A stretch of DNA of 64,000 nucleotides from the NCBI RefSeq assembly GCF_000203815.1, contig NW_004457729.1:1426674-1490673 (forward strand), written 5' to 3'. The DNA comes from Cavenderia fasciculata (taxonomy: Eukaryota > Evosea > Eumycetozoa > Acytosteliales > Cavenderiaceae). Positions 1-11,069 of this stretch are shown here, piece by piece (positions within the stretch are counted from its first letter, which is position 1; each line of letters starts with the position of its first letter). The translations under genes were made by a program, and so were the position numbers. Under the pieces are notes generated by a model. It saw only the letters and a program-made list of their open reading frames with translations. It ran no database searches and was not told the origin of the DNA.

Positions 1-1002
1 GCCATCCAACTACCGTTCGCTTCTAGTCTTAGGCATTTGCGTATCTCTGCGCATTTGAGGAACCTCACTACACAGTTTTTCCCACAGTCATCTTTGACCA
101 GTTTGGATATTGATACGAGTAGTCTAAACTTTGATACAGTCGCTCTACCAACATCGCTCGTTACTCTTAGACTACAACCTCCAAGTCAAATTGCAGTCCC
201 ACCCGGATACATTCCAAACAGTGTCAAGAATCTATTCATTGTATTGTATGGCGGTGCTGGATTGTTGGATGGAGCCATTCCATCGTCGGTTGAAGAGTTG
301 ACAATGTTTGGATACGAAGGTGCAGTGACACCCAACAATTTCCCAAACTCTATTAAAAAGCTTACTTGGAATAGAGTCAATAGCGTCAATACCGTTGAAA
401 CGACTCTCCCCAATCAATTGGAAAAGTTTAAATGGATGACTCATATAGATGTCGATCCAGGATTCACCCATCCATCGTATCCATCGACACTGCTAGAGTT
501 GGAGTTTTCAGGGTTCCCATCAATCCATCCACCCATCTCTTATCCGTCTTCACTCACCAAGCTCAACTGTTCTATTGCTCCAATACAAGACAACGGTCAA
601 CCCAATGACACAGCAGCAGCTACTCCAATCTATTCAATTTCATCATTACGACAATTACAAGACGGTCCATTTAAATTCTCCACCATTCTTCTCAGAAAAC
701 TTGTACTCAAACTTGAACAAAGAGGTAGTTTTAGATTGGACCAAGTAATCAATCAAACAAATGTTGAAAAGTTGTCACTTTGTGGATTCTCAAATGAAGA
801 TGCATGGTTTAAAGCAACTATTAAAAGATTAGATAAAGATAATGCATCGGTATTAATTGTAGACAACAAATCTTTGTTTGGTGGTATCATTCATCAATCA
901 AGACAACCAAACAACGACAGTTCAACCAAAGATATATATAGGCCGATTTATATTCACGCTAAAGATAATGGTACTATTTGTTGGAGTTTTAATCCAATTT
1001 AA
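1..1002 (+). CDS. F-box-like/FNIP-type array protein, copy 1 (3' part)
   Basis: The frame is open from base 1, so the N-terminal half lies outside the window. The visible 333 residues hold the end of the solenoid, with units such as FPQSSLTSLDID, IPNSVKNLFIV, IPSSVEELTMFGYEG and FPNSIKKLTWNR, and then the family's C-terminal block (FRLDQVINQTNVEKLSL, VDNKSLFGGIIHQS, PIYIH). It differs more from the array copies downstream than they do from each other: it has IYIHAKDNGTICWSFNPI where the others end in YWSH, and it lacks the Gln run before the C-terminal block. No break is seen in the visible part. The family is recognised from its LPxSLxxL/IPxSVxxL repeats, which resemble dictyostelid FNIP-repeat proteins. 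The molecular function is unknown. A substrate-receptor role is only inferred from the F-box-like start of the full-length copies. Confidence 0.8.
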   Translation, partial: AIQLPFASSLRHLRISAHLRNLTTQFFPQSSLTSLDIDTSSLNFDTVALPTSLVTLRLQPPSQIAVPPGYIPNSVKNLFIVLYGGAGLLDGAIPSSVEELTMFGYEGAVTPNNFPNSIKKLTWNRVNSVNTVETTLPNQLEKFKWMTHIDVDPGFTHPSYPSTLLELEFSGFPSIHPPISYPSSLTKLNCSIAPIQDNGQPNDTAAATPIYSISSLRQLQDGPFKFSTILLRKLVLKLEQRGSFRLDQVINQTNVEKLSLCGFSNEDAWFKATIKRLDKDNASVLIVDNKSLFGGIIHQSRQPNNDSSTKDIYRPIYIHAKDNGTICWSFNPI

Positions 1003-1134
1003 TTTATTTTAAAAGTCCTAATTTAAATAAATAAAAGATAATAAAAGATTATTTTTGTCTCTTAAAGAAATGATACTAGTACTACTTACTTTACTTACTC
1101 GTTGCTTATATATATTGCGATATGTTGGAGCAGA

Positions 1135-1198
1135 TCCACCACGTCAACTACCGCATTCGAATGCATATGCAAAGGTCACAAGCAGTTGACGTGGTGGA
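1135..1198. repeat. 15-bp perfect inverted repeat with palindromic loop
   Basis: TCCACCACGTCAACT at 1135-1149 is the exact reverse complement of AGTTGACGTGGTGGA at 1184-1198. The 34-bp spacer itself contains the palindromes GCATTCGAATGC (1153-1164) and TGCATATGCA (1162-1171). It lies between the stop of the first array gene and the Ty3/gypsy fossil. It is much more GC-rich than the spacers around it. It could be a hairpin, the end of a small foldback element or a protein-binding site; nothing decides between these. Confidence 0.7.
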
Positions 1199-1244
1199 CA
1201 TGCCTATTCGATGCCCAGGGAGAAGGTTGTTAGGATTATAATTT

Positions 1245-1905
1245 TCTAAGTATGTTGCTGAGTGCAACCTATTCAAAGATGAAGTAGCATTTGTGGGCTA
1301 TAAAGTAAATGGAGATGGACTCACAATGAATGAAGAGAAAACGAAACCGATTGTGGAGCTTCCGATGCCAGAGAATGTTAAACAACTACGAAGGTTTCTG
1401 GGAATGATGTCCTTTTATCAGAGATTCATCAAAGGACAAACCAAATGTTGTTCCATCTTTTTTAGTACTATTTCCAAATGTCTCTTGTGGTCTTCCTCAT
1501 TCTTCGAGAAAACCAATATGTCATCGATATAACATATAACAAAAATATCTTCTTCCTTATTCTCTCCAATCTTCTTTATAATCTTGAATGGACCAATCTT
1601 GTCTTGAATCAATTTCTTACTGTCCACAACCTGCTTCAGTAATGCGTCACAGAACTAGTAGAGCCAATTAGGGAGGCAATTGCTATAAAGGAGAAAACCA
1701 AAGCGGGAGAGTTGCCCGAGAACGGATGGAGAAAAGCAGTGGTAGATTGCAAAGAGATACTGGTCAGCAAACCAGTGATGAAGTTATTGGATGGTAACAA
1801 AGATTTTGTCATCCATACAGATGCTTCAAACTATGGTGTGGGATCAGTCGTCTCACAACTGGACGAGGACGGAGAATATCACCCAGAAAAAAATCTGTAG
1901 ATGAC
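1245..1905. mobile_element. Ty3/gypsy-type LTR retrotransposon fossil (pol remnants)
   Basis: Remains of the pol region of a Ty3/gypsy-like element, of the general kind known in dictyostelids (Skipper/DGLT relatives). The parts recognised are pieces of reverse transcriptase, including a YIDD-box piece and the RRFLGMMSFYQRFI segment that follows the polymerase core, and the start of RNase H (FVIHTDASNYGVGSVVSQ). The pieces lie in mixed orientation, so the copy has been rearranged as well as truncated. No gag, protease, integrase or LTR was found. It is clearly broken, with several breaks. It sits between two members of the F-box-like/FNIP array. The age is uncertain; mixed orientation and missing ends suggest an old insertion. 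Confidence 0.8.
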
Positions 1906-2421
1906 AAGAATCAGTTATTACTATTTATATTTCGTTGTTTGTCACCCGATAAATCAAATAAATTTAAATTATTTCAGCAAAATTTGTATCCATTTCATAA
2001 CCACACAATAGGGGAATTTTTTCCACAATTTCTTCCTCTATCTCCAATTTAAAATAGTCATCCAATTCATGAATTTATTTGTCATCTTCCTTGTCAATGT
2101 TGAGATAGGTGTCTTACTTACTATTCACTTTTCTTTCTTTTGATTCGTTCAAATGTTAATCTTGAAAGAATTCATACCAACGATATTGGGTTGCTCCTGT
2201 TACTCCTCATAAACGATGAAACATTAAATAAATCTTTAAATGATAGATAAGTATTACTTTAATATAAGAATATATATTGATTATAAACAAGATATTATAT
2301 TGATTCTATGATTTTTCTAAACACAAAACAAAGTACAAGAAAAAAAGATTTGGTGTGAAGATGAACCTTTTTTCCCTTTTTTTTGAAAATCACAAATATT
2401 AAATTTAATAATAATAATAAA
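1906..2421. other. Spacer between Ty3/gypsy fossil and array copy 2
   Basis: AT-rich spacer of about 500 bp. No open frame, RNA gene or further convincing retroelement motif was recognised. The last 60 bases before the next start codon are A/T runs, as is usual for dictyostelid promoters. Confidence 0.5.
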
Positions 2422-2844
2422 ATGTACAACAAAATATTAAGTTACTTTACAACTATTACAGAGACAAACCAATTAGTTGTTTATGACGATGATGATGATG
2501 GCACTGTAGTGGTTGGAGGAGGAGAATGTTATTTGCCCGAAAAGTTACCAAACTTGATCTTATTAAAGATCATTCAATCGATTGACAACAATGTAGATTT
2601 AATATGTCTATTGCTGACTTGTAAAAGGTTATACTATAACATTAGACAGCAGTATAGTAATACTCTACAATTCAGACATATAAGATACCTATTCAAACAC
2701 GTCACCGTGGACAAATCATTGATCAAGTCAATCAAGAGTTTTAATCTACGCTCATTCAAAAGTCTATTCAACAACTCACTATCAAATCAAATAGTATTGT
2801 CTAACGATCAAGATAAATTACCATCACTCAATACTCATCTTATA

Positions 2845-2900
<56 letters not shown>

Positions 2901-4542
2901 CAACAACAACAACAACTCAACACCAACACAATTATCTCTATTAGATAATGTAAATCAATTAAAATGTATACCATCAAATACAACAACACTAATTCTTCCA
3001 TCACCTATTCAATCACCAATACCATCAACACTATTACAAGGTGTTGATAACCTTCAACATCTCTCAATAAGGGATTATTTGGTACCACCAGAAGAAGAAG
3101 AAGAAGAGAGTGAGAGTCAGTCACAGACAAAATTCAAACTACCAGATACTCTTTTATCTTTGTATCTATTTTGTAGAGACCCATCTGTCTTTGGGTCGTT
3201 ACCATCACGACTCGAGTCTTTGAGACTGTATGGTACATCATTTAATGCGCCGTGGCCATTAGATACTCTTGGTCTTGAAAAACTAGAGTCATTAAAGGAG
3301 TTGCATGCACTCTCTGTCATTTTCAGTCAGTCGCCACGAGGCCCCTTTTTACCAAGTTCATTGACCTCTCTAAATATTGATATATTCCAAGAACCACCCA
3401 ACACCTTGTTCGAGCCATTGGTATCGTTGGTCGATCTCACTCTCACTGCCAATATTGATGATCCTGACAACTGTACACTCGATCTCACCAATCTACATGC
3501 TCTAGAGACATTCACCTTTTCACCGGCAGGTGAGGTTATACTAAGTAGCTCACTCTTTAAACTACCAATGACATCATCATTAAAGACACTTCATATTTGG
3601 AATCAACTCGGTATAACCAATGTAACAACAAGGTTCTTTCCAACAACTCTCACCAATTTAGTCGTATCGGCAAGATTCATTGATTTCGGTAAAGTTGTAT
3701 TACCACAGTCTTTACAAACCCTGACTCTTCATCAATGTGAGAGTCCAATCCCCGTTGGCTGTATTCCCGGGAATGTACACACCCTAGAACTCTCTTGTTC
3801 ATTGCAAAATCGAGATGTTGAATTGTTGGAAGGATCGATACCTGGGTCTGTCGAGAAGCTAGTATTACTCAATTTCATTGGATCCATCACAGCTAGACAT
3901 TTACCAGATTCTATCAAACATTTGCTGTGGGATAGAGAAACTGGTGCAAATACAGTGTTACCAACGAAATTAGAGAAATTGGTTTGGTTACAAACAATTA
4001 CACCTTTTGTTCATCCCATAGTCTATCCACCAACCATTCAAATGATTGATTATTCTAGAGTCCGTGCTGGGTACCAATTGACCAGTATCCCATCAACTCT
4101 TACTCGTCTTGATGTCAATCTACAAAATAGTACTACTATTCTAGGCATTCATATTTTCTCGATTTTACATATTACCAAAAATATCAAAAATAATAATAAT
4201 AATACTCCTCTTAGAATATTCCCAGCTAGTTTGGTAAAATTAAACATTACAATGGAATATTCGGTAACCCATACAATGGATACAAAGTTTAGTTTTAGAT
4301 TGGATGAAGTAATCAATCAAACAAATGTACAAAAACTATCAATTAGTCGATTTTCAGTGCCATGGTTTAAAGCAACTATTAAAAGATTGGAAAAGGATAA
4401 TTCAAGAGTATTAATAGTTGACAACAAATCTTTATTTGGTGGTATCATTCATCAATCGATAAACAAAAACTATGCTCCTATTTATCTTCAAAACAGTAAA
4501 GTAAATCATGTACCTTGTTGGAGTTATTCTCTAATTGTATAA
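2422..4542 (+). CDS. F-box-like/FNIP-type array protein, copy 2 (706 aa)
   Basis: The first ATG of the frame is at 2422; the frame also extends upstream from a TTG, but no ATG lies there. Unlike the other copies, which start MIEQLPN, this one has about 45 extra N-terminal residues including an Asp run (YDDDDDG) before LPEKLPNLILLKIIQSID. The F-box-like segment (LICLLLTCKRLYYNIRQQ) follows at about residues 65-90. A run of about 17 Asn codons (AAT/AAC) forms the linker at about residues 142-160. The solenoid then runs to about residue 600, and the C-terminal block ends VPCWSYSLIV instead of the usual YWSH. It is intact, with no introns. It is the most divergent of the complete copies, with LLNFIGSITARHLPDSIKHL in place of the GYEGPTTSEYLPDSIK found elsewhere. 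It is probably an older branch of the array. Function unknown. Confidence 0.8.
2845..2898 (+). repeat. (AAT)n tract coding poly-Asn
   Basis: About 18 uninterrupted AAT units in frame within array copy 2, followed by GAC AAC AAC. It codes the Asn-rich linker between the F-box-like segment and the solenoid. Confidence 0.95.
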
Positions 4543-4810
4543 TCTATTCTCAAAAAAAAATAAATATAAGAAAACATATTTTTGTTGTTCGGTCGATCAC
4601 TCGAGTCAGAACTTGTTCTTGTTCATAAATCATTTTTTATAAATGAACATGTACATACTTTTATTCTCCAGAAATGCATTCTTTATAAATTTAAAAGAAA
4701 CTATCATTGTATAACCCATTGATGAAATAGTAGTAGTGTTAAAAATAATAATTATTATTATTATTATTATTTTCAACAAAAGATAGTTAGAGGAAGAAGA
4801 AAGAAGGATA

Positions 4811-6664
4811 ATGATAGAACAATTTCCCAATACTATTATATTACATATCATCAAATCAGTTGACAACAATGTAGATTTAATATGTCTATTGCTGACTTGT
4901 AAAAAGTTATTCTATAACATTAGACAGCAGTATAGTAGTACTCTACAATTCGACTTTAAGAATATTATATACTTTTATGAAGGTTCAATCTCTATTCCAA
5001 ATGAATGGTTGGTCAAGTCAATCAAGAGTTTTAATCTACAATCATTTAAAAGTCTATTCAAGAATGCACGATCAACCGATCCCCGAAAATTACATGGTAT
5101 AATAGTTCCACCACCATCAACAACAACCTCTATAAATATTTCAACACGGCTAGATACACCACTACCATCAACTCTATTTCAAGGTATTGATAATCTTCAA
5201 AACCTATCCATTTCAACTGAATACGAATCTGAAGAGAGAGTATGTTCCAAGTTACCAGATACACTCAAATCATTTGCAATGGATTACAAGTATCCAAGTT
5301 GTATTGAAGGAGGTGATGTGTTTCCATTGGGATTAAGGATATTGCAATTACGTGGAAATGAAGATGATTTATCAACATCACTAGACTCTCTTGGTCTAGA
5401 GAAACTAAAGGTACTTACATATCTGTCTATTAAACATGTTGTCATCACTTCCTCCCCTTTCTCCTCCTCATCCATTTTACCAAGTTCATTGACATCACTT
5501 GATATTGCAATTAGAGGTAATGTCCCTTCCAACCTTTGCCAATCACTCGTATCACTTAAATACCTCACTATCAGCCTTTATGAAAATGGAGACATGTTGT
5601 ATTTGGATCTCGCACATCTCTGTGTACTCGAGTCATTTTCAATGTTTTCAAGATCGATATCAACACAATTGCTTGGACTAGATGCTACCATCCAGTTTCC
5701 TCTATCGTCGTCTCTCACATCCATCTATATCGAAACTAATTTCAAGTTGTCGAATCTTTCAACACAATCTTTCCCAACAACTTTACAGGATCTTGATATG
5801 TATTTTGGACCAACCGATTATAAGACGGTAGAGTTACCAAAATCTCTCACCATACTCAGTCTCTTGCGTTGTCAAGTCCCAATACCAGTTGGATATATTC
5901 CAAATAGTGTAAAGACATTATCAATCGTATCTTATGATTCTCTGGTTGAAATATTGCCGGGATCTATACCATCGTCAGTAGAGACTCTTACCCTACGCGG
6001 ATATGAAGGACCAACAACAACAGAGTATCTACCAGATTCCATCAAATCGTTGACTTGGGATCGAAAGACTGATACTCAAACACTTCCATCAACATTGGAG
6101 AAATTGTGTTGGGATGTTTTGCTTGATAAATATAGTCCAAATATATCTTGTGTGTTTCCATCAACCATTCAAAATATTGATTACGCTGGTATCGTCACAT
6201 TCCCTCTCCCACCTTCACTCACCAGTCTATCATGTCAATTTGATCAAACTTGTCTCATTGATAATTTATATTATTCAATTTCAAAGTTTAACTATCAACA
6301 ACAACAACAACAAGGAAAAGAAGACAGTCTATTACTACTACCGTTGAATTTAAGAAAACTAAAAATTAATATCGATGGTATTAAAGATCAAAATAATAGT
6401 AAGTTTAGTTTTAGATTGGATCAAGTGATCAATCAAACAAATATTGAAAAACTATCGATTGTTTTAAATGGAAGGTTATGGTTTATAGCAACTATTTTAA
6501 AATTGGAAAAGGATAATTCATCGGTATTACTAGTGGACAACAAATCTTTGTTTGGTGGTATCATTTATCAAACAAAAGATTCAAATAATAATTACAAATA
6601 TGCTCCTATTTATCTTCATAATAGTAAAGAAAATAATATACCCTATTGGAGTCATACGGTATGA
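4811..6664 (+). CDS. F-box-like/FNIP-type array protein, copy 3 (617 aa)
   Basis: Starts MIEQFPNTIILHIIKSVDNN at an ATG preceded by a purine-rich leader. The F-box-like segment (DLICLLLTCKKLFYNIRQQ) is followed almost directly by the solenoid. The Asn-rich linker seen in the other copies is missing: after FKSLFKNARSTD the frame goes straight to VPPPSTTTSINIS. Solenoid units include FPTTLQDLDM, IPNSVKTLSIV, IPSSVETLTLRGYEG and LPDSIKSLTWDR, and a short Gln run (about 6) precedes the C-terminal block. The C-terminal block has FIATILKLEKDNSSVLLVDN where other copies have FKATIKRLDKDNSRVLIVDN. Its stop is only 40 bp from the ATG of copy 4 on the same strand, unusually close for separately transcribed genes. 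It is intact and intronless. Function unknown. Confidence 0.8.
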   Translation: MIEQFPNTIILHIIKSVDNNVDLICLLLTCKKLFYNIRQQYSSTLQFDFKNIIYFYEGSISIPNEWLVKSIKSFNLQSFKSLFKNARSTDPRKLHGIIVPPPSTTTSINISTRLDTPLPSTLFQGIDNLQNLSISTEYESEERVCSKLPDTLKSFAMDYKYPSCIEGGDVFPLGLRILQLRGNEDDLSTSLDSLGLEKLKVLTYLSIKHVVITSSPFSSSSILPSSLTSLDIAIRGNVPSNLCQSLVSLKYLTISLYENGDMLYLDLAHLCVLESFSMFSRSISTQLLGLDATIQFPLSSSLTSIYIETNFKLSNLSTQSFPTTLQDLDMYFGPTDYKTVELPKSLTILSLLRCQVPIPVGYIPNSVKTLSIVSYDSLVEILPGSIPSSVETLTLRGYEGPTTTEYLPDSIKSLTWDRKTDTQTLPSTLEKLCWDVLLDKYSPNISCVFPSTIQNIDYAGIVTFPLPPSLTSLSCQFDQTCLIDNLYYSISKFNYQQQQQQGKEDSLLLLPLNLRKLKINIDGIKDQNNSKFSFRLDQVINQTNIEKLSIVLNGRLWFIATILKLEKDNSSVLLVDNKSLFGGIIYQTKDSNNNYKYAPIYLHNSKENNIPYWSHTV

Positions 6665-6704
6665 AAGGCAATAAAATAAATTAAATTAAAATTTAAAAGA
6701 GATA

Positions 6705-8620
6705 ATGATAGAACAACTTCCCAATACTATCATATTAAATGTTATTAAAGAGGTTGAAAACAATGTAGATTTAATATGTCTATTGCTGACTTGTAAAAGG
6801 TTATACTATAACATTAGACAACAGTATAGTAGTACTCTACACTTTAAACATATAAGATACTATCGATCCAAAGGAAACAATCAACCAATTCAATCGTTGT
6901 TCAGTTTTAGTTTACACTCATTTAAGCATCTATTCAACAATGCTCTATCAAATCAAATAGTAGTGTCTGATAATCAAAATAAACCATCATTCAATAACAA
7001 CAACGATAACAACAACAACAAGTCAACACCACTACCTGATAACATAACAATATTTATAACAACAAACAAGTTTAATGATATCATACTACCATCAACAACA
7101 ACATCTATTGATATTAAATCTCATGTAGAACAACCAATACCATCAACACTATTAGAAGGTATTGATAATCTTCAACATTTGACCTTCTCGTCTCAATACT
7201 CATCACTAGAGAGAATATGCAAACTACCAGATACACTCAAATCATTTTCGATTTATTACAAATGGCCATGTTGTATTGAAGAAGAAGGTGATGATGCGTT
7301 TCCATTAGGATTAGAGACACTATCATTAACATCCAGGGTCTTAAATCCTTTACCAATATCACTAGACTCTCTTGGTCTCGAGAAACTCAAATCACTCAAA
7401 TCATTAACTATTTCAGTCATCGAAAGCCCTTCCCTATCTCCATCCTCTTCTTTCTTTTTACCAAATTCATTAACATCACTTGATATTGGATTTCTAGGTG
7501 TTGTCCCTTCCAACCTATTCCAATCACTAGTGTCTCTTGAATATCTTTACTTGAGTCAACATGAAAATGAGAGTCCATCTCCCATGGCCTTGGATCTCAC
7601 CCATCTCCATCGTCTCAATACCTTTTCACTCGCTCCACAAACCAGTCATTTATTTGATATTTCCTTTATCAAATTACCTCTATCATCGTCTCTTCAACAT
7701 ATCAATATCTCCAACCATTACCAAATATCCAACCTTTCAACAGAATTCTTCCCAACTACTCTGACAAGCCTAGATATGTTCATTGGTCCAACCGATTATG
7801 AAACAGTCAAATTACCAAAGTCACTCACACAACTCAACGTCCAATGTCAAGCTGCGATACCAGTTGGATGGATTCCAAATAGTGTAAAGACATTAACAAT
7901 CTCGTCGTATGATTCATTGAAATACTACCAGGATCAATACCATTGTCAGTAGAGACTTTATCTCTTTTCGGATTCGATGGACCAACAACATCAGAGTATC
8001 TACCAGATTCCATTAAATCATTGACCTGGGATAGACTGAGCAAAAATACAACTACAACACTCCCGTCGAATTTGGAGAAATTGGTTTGGAGTAATATACC
8101 TAAAAATATATCTTGTGTGTTTCCACCAACCATTCAACATATTAAATGCGCTGGTATCATCACATTCCCACTCCCACCTTCACTCATCAGTCTATCATGT
8201 CAATTTGATCAAACTTACCTAGTAGATAATTCATATTATTCAATTTCAAAATTCAACTATCAAGAAAAAGAAAAGGAAGGTCTAATATTACTACCATCAA
8301 ATTTAAGAAAACTAAAAATCAATGGAAGAGGTTCAAAGTTTAATTTTAGATTGGATCAAGTAATCAATCAAACAAATATTGAAAAATTATCAATTATTCG
8401 ATATGGAATGATATGGTTTAAAGTTACAATTAAAAGATTGGAAAAGGATAATTCAAAAGTATTAATTGTAGATAACAAATCTTTGTTTGGTGGTATCATT
8501 TATCAATCAAGAGATTCAAATAATGACAATAATAATAATAATGAATATGCTCCTATTTATCTTTACAACAGTAAATTAAATCATTTACCATCTTGGAGTC
8601 ATACTCTACCTATCAATTAA
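6705..8620 (+). pseudogene. F-box-like/FNIP-type array protein, copy 4, frame-shifted
   Basis: The N-terminal part reads in one frame (MIEQLPNTIILNVIKEVENN to SSYDSLKYYQDQYHCQ, 6705-7952) and the C-terminal part in another (7943-8620, from SVETLSLFGFDGPTTSEYLP to the WSHTLPIN end). By comparison with copies 3 and 5, about four bases are missing near 7,915-7,925, between the codons for SYDS and EILPGSIP. Everything else is family-typical, including an Asn linker, a solenoid and FRLDQVINQTNIEKLS at the C-terminus. It starts 40 bp after the stop of copy 3 with no obvious promoter region. One small break in an otherwise full-length copy means recent inactivation, an assembly error, or expression as a truncated solenoid protein without the conserved C-terminal block. 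The missing bases are not in a homopolymer, which argues for a real deletion. Confidence 0.75.
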
Positions 8621-8747
8621 TTAAATTAAAAGTTAATATATTTAAATAAATATTATTATTATTATTATTTGATGGAGCAATATTAATAGTTGGTGTTAGA
8701 CATAAATTAAATTAATAATTATTTATTTTATTTGACTACTCTATATA

Positions 8748-10717
8748 TTAATGACTCCAATATGGTATATAATTATTATTTACTTTTTTACTGTTATGAA
8801 GATAAATAGGAGCATATTCATTGTTTGATTGTCTCGATTGATGAATAATACCACCAAATAAAGATTTGTTGTCAACTATTAATACTCTTGAATTATCCTT
8901 TTCCAATCTTTTAATAGTTGCTTTAAATAAAATCCTTCTACTCATTACAATAGATAAAGTTTCAACATTTGTTTGATTGATTACCTCGTCCAATCTAAAA
9001 CTAAACTTGCTAATACCTTCACCAAAAATTTCATTTGCTTGGATTTTTAGTTTTCTTAGATTTAATGGTAATAGTAATAGGTTGTTGTTGTTATTGTCTT
9101 GTTGTTGTTGATAGTTAAACTTTGAAATTGAATAATATGAATTATCAATGAGACAAGTTGTATCAAATTGACATTCTAGACTAATGAGTGAAGGTGGGAG
9201 AGGGAATGTGATGGTAGTGCATTTAATATGTTGAATGGTTGATGGAAACATGAAAGGTAGATTCATTGGATTATCATTGGCAGGGCCCATATACCCCCAA
9301 CTCAATGTCTCCAATGTTGATGAGAGTGTTTGAGTGTTGGTCTGTCTATTCCAATCCAACTCTTTAATGGAATCTGGTAGATACTCTGTTGTTGTCGGTC
9401 CTTCATATCCGCGTAGGGTAAGAGTCTCTACTGACGATGGTATAGATCCTGGGAGTATTTCAAAATCTCCAGAGTTGTGTGATATGATTGATAATATCTT
9501 TACTCTATCTGGAATAAATCCAACTGGTATTGGTACTTTTACGAGGTGGAGGTAGGTGAGTGACTTTGGTAATTTGACTGTTTCATAATCGACTAGCTCA
9601 AATGGCATATTGAGACTTGTCAGAGTGGTTGGGAAGAATTGTGTTGAAAAGTTGGTCGACTTGGAGAGACGTAGAGTTTTAAGAGACGATGATAGAGGTA
9701 GTTTGATTAAAGAGATGTCGGGTAATTGACGTGAAAACAATTTAAAGGTATTGAGAAGATGGAGGTGGGTGAGATCCAAGGCCATGGGGGCTCGGCGATC
9801 ATGATCATTATTTCAGAACAAGTTAGACGCATGGTAATGCTTTCAAGAGACACTAGTGATTGAAAAAAGTTGGAAGGGACTGTACATTCAAATACAATGT
9901 AAAGTGATGTCAATGAAATTGGTAAAAAGTAAGAGGAGGATGGGGAAGAGGAAGATGGAGAGGATAAAAATAGTGGAAGAGATTCAGTGATGATTACAGG
10001 TGCTATGTCCAATGATTTGAGTGACTTTAGTTTCCCAAGACCAAGAGAGTTGAGCGTTATTGGTTCAAAATTGGATGATAATGAAAGTGTCTCTAATCCC
10101 AATGGAAATACATCACCTCCTTCTACACAAGATGGCTTGTCGTAATATATTGTAAATGATTTGAGTGTATCTGGTAACTTGCATATTCTTTCTGCCGATG
10201 TGTATTCAGTTGAAATGGATAGATGTCTAAGGTTATCAATACCTTGTAATAGAGTTGAAGGTAGTGGTGTGTTTACTTGAGAGTTAATATCAATGGATGT
10301 TGTTGTTGATGGTGCTATTATATCATCCAGTTTGGTTGATAAATATATAGTCAGTGATATGTTATCAGGTGGCGGTATTGTCAAGTTGTTGTTGTCATTA
10401 TTATTGTTTACAAGATGACTATTAAATGATTGTTTATTTTTATTATCAGACACTAATATTTGATTTGATAGTGCATTGTTGAATAGACTTTTGAATGATT
10501 GTAGATTAAAAGTCTTGATTGACTTGATCAACCATTCATTTGGTTGATGGTATTCTAAAAGATATCTTATATGTCTGAATTGTAGAGTACCACTATACTG
10601 CTGTCTAATGTTATAGTATAACCTTTTACAAGTCAGCAATAGACATATTAAATCTACATTGTTGTCAACTGATTTGATGATATTTAATATAATAATGTTT
10701 GGAAGTTGTTCTATCAT
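8748..10717 (-). pseudogene. F-box-like/FNIP-type array protein, copy 5 (minus strand), frame-shifted
   Basis: This is the only array copy on the minus strand. The N-terminal part runs from the ATG at 10717 (MIEQLPNIIILNIIKSVDNN) through F-box-like segment, linker and first solenoid units, and leaves frame near 9,790. The C-terminal part (LDLTHLHLLNTF to IPYWSH) continues in another frame down to 8748. The shift lies at or beside a run of five C (G on the plus strand, 9786-9790), just before the conserved LDLTHLH motif, and a one-base length change would account for it. The C-terminal block is family-typical (FRLDEVINQTNVETLSI, VDNKSLFGGIIHQSRQ). It is convergent with copy 4 and divergent from copy 6. 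It may be a young pseudogene or a sequencing error in the C run. Confidence 0.75.
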
Positions 10718-11069
10718 TATCTTGTCCTCTTTAACTATGCCATGATGTTAATCTTAAAAGAGAGACAGAGGTCAAGAATATTTAAAAAAAAAAAGACAAC
10801 CAATATGTATGAATACATATTTATTTATTTATCCCTTGAACTTACCATATTGGAGTCATACTCCATGATCATTAAAAAATAATATTATATTATAAAATTA
10901 CAAGATTAAATAATTTTATTATTTCTTTACTTTTTAGGTGGTACTAGGAAAAGTTTAATTGATTTTTAATTAATCATAGATTTAAATAAAAATGTTAGAC
11001 AACAACCAACCATATTTATATTATTTGTTTGTCAAACAAGATAGATAAGAGTAGAGAGAGAGATAGGTA
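10718..11069. other. Divergent spacer between array copies 5 and 6, with orphan 3' end
   Basis: 352-bp spacer separating two head-to-head copies, so it should hold both promoters. It also contains an orphan coding end: bases 10842-10868 (plus) read LPYWSHTP and a stop, the exact C-terminus type of the family, with no matching body upstream. The 20 bases before the copy 6 ATG are an AGAG-rich leader. Confidence 0.6.
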
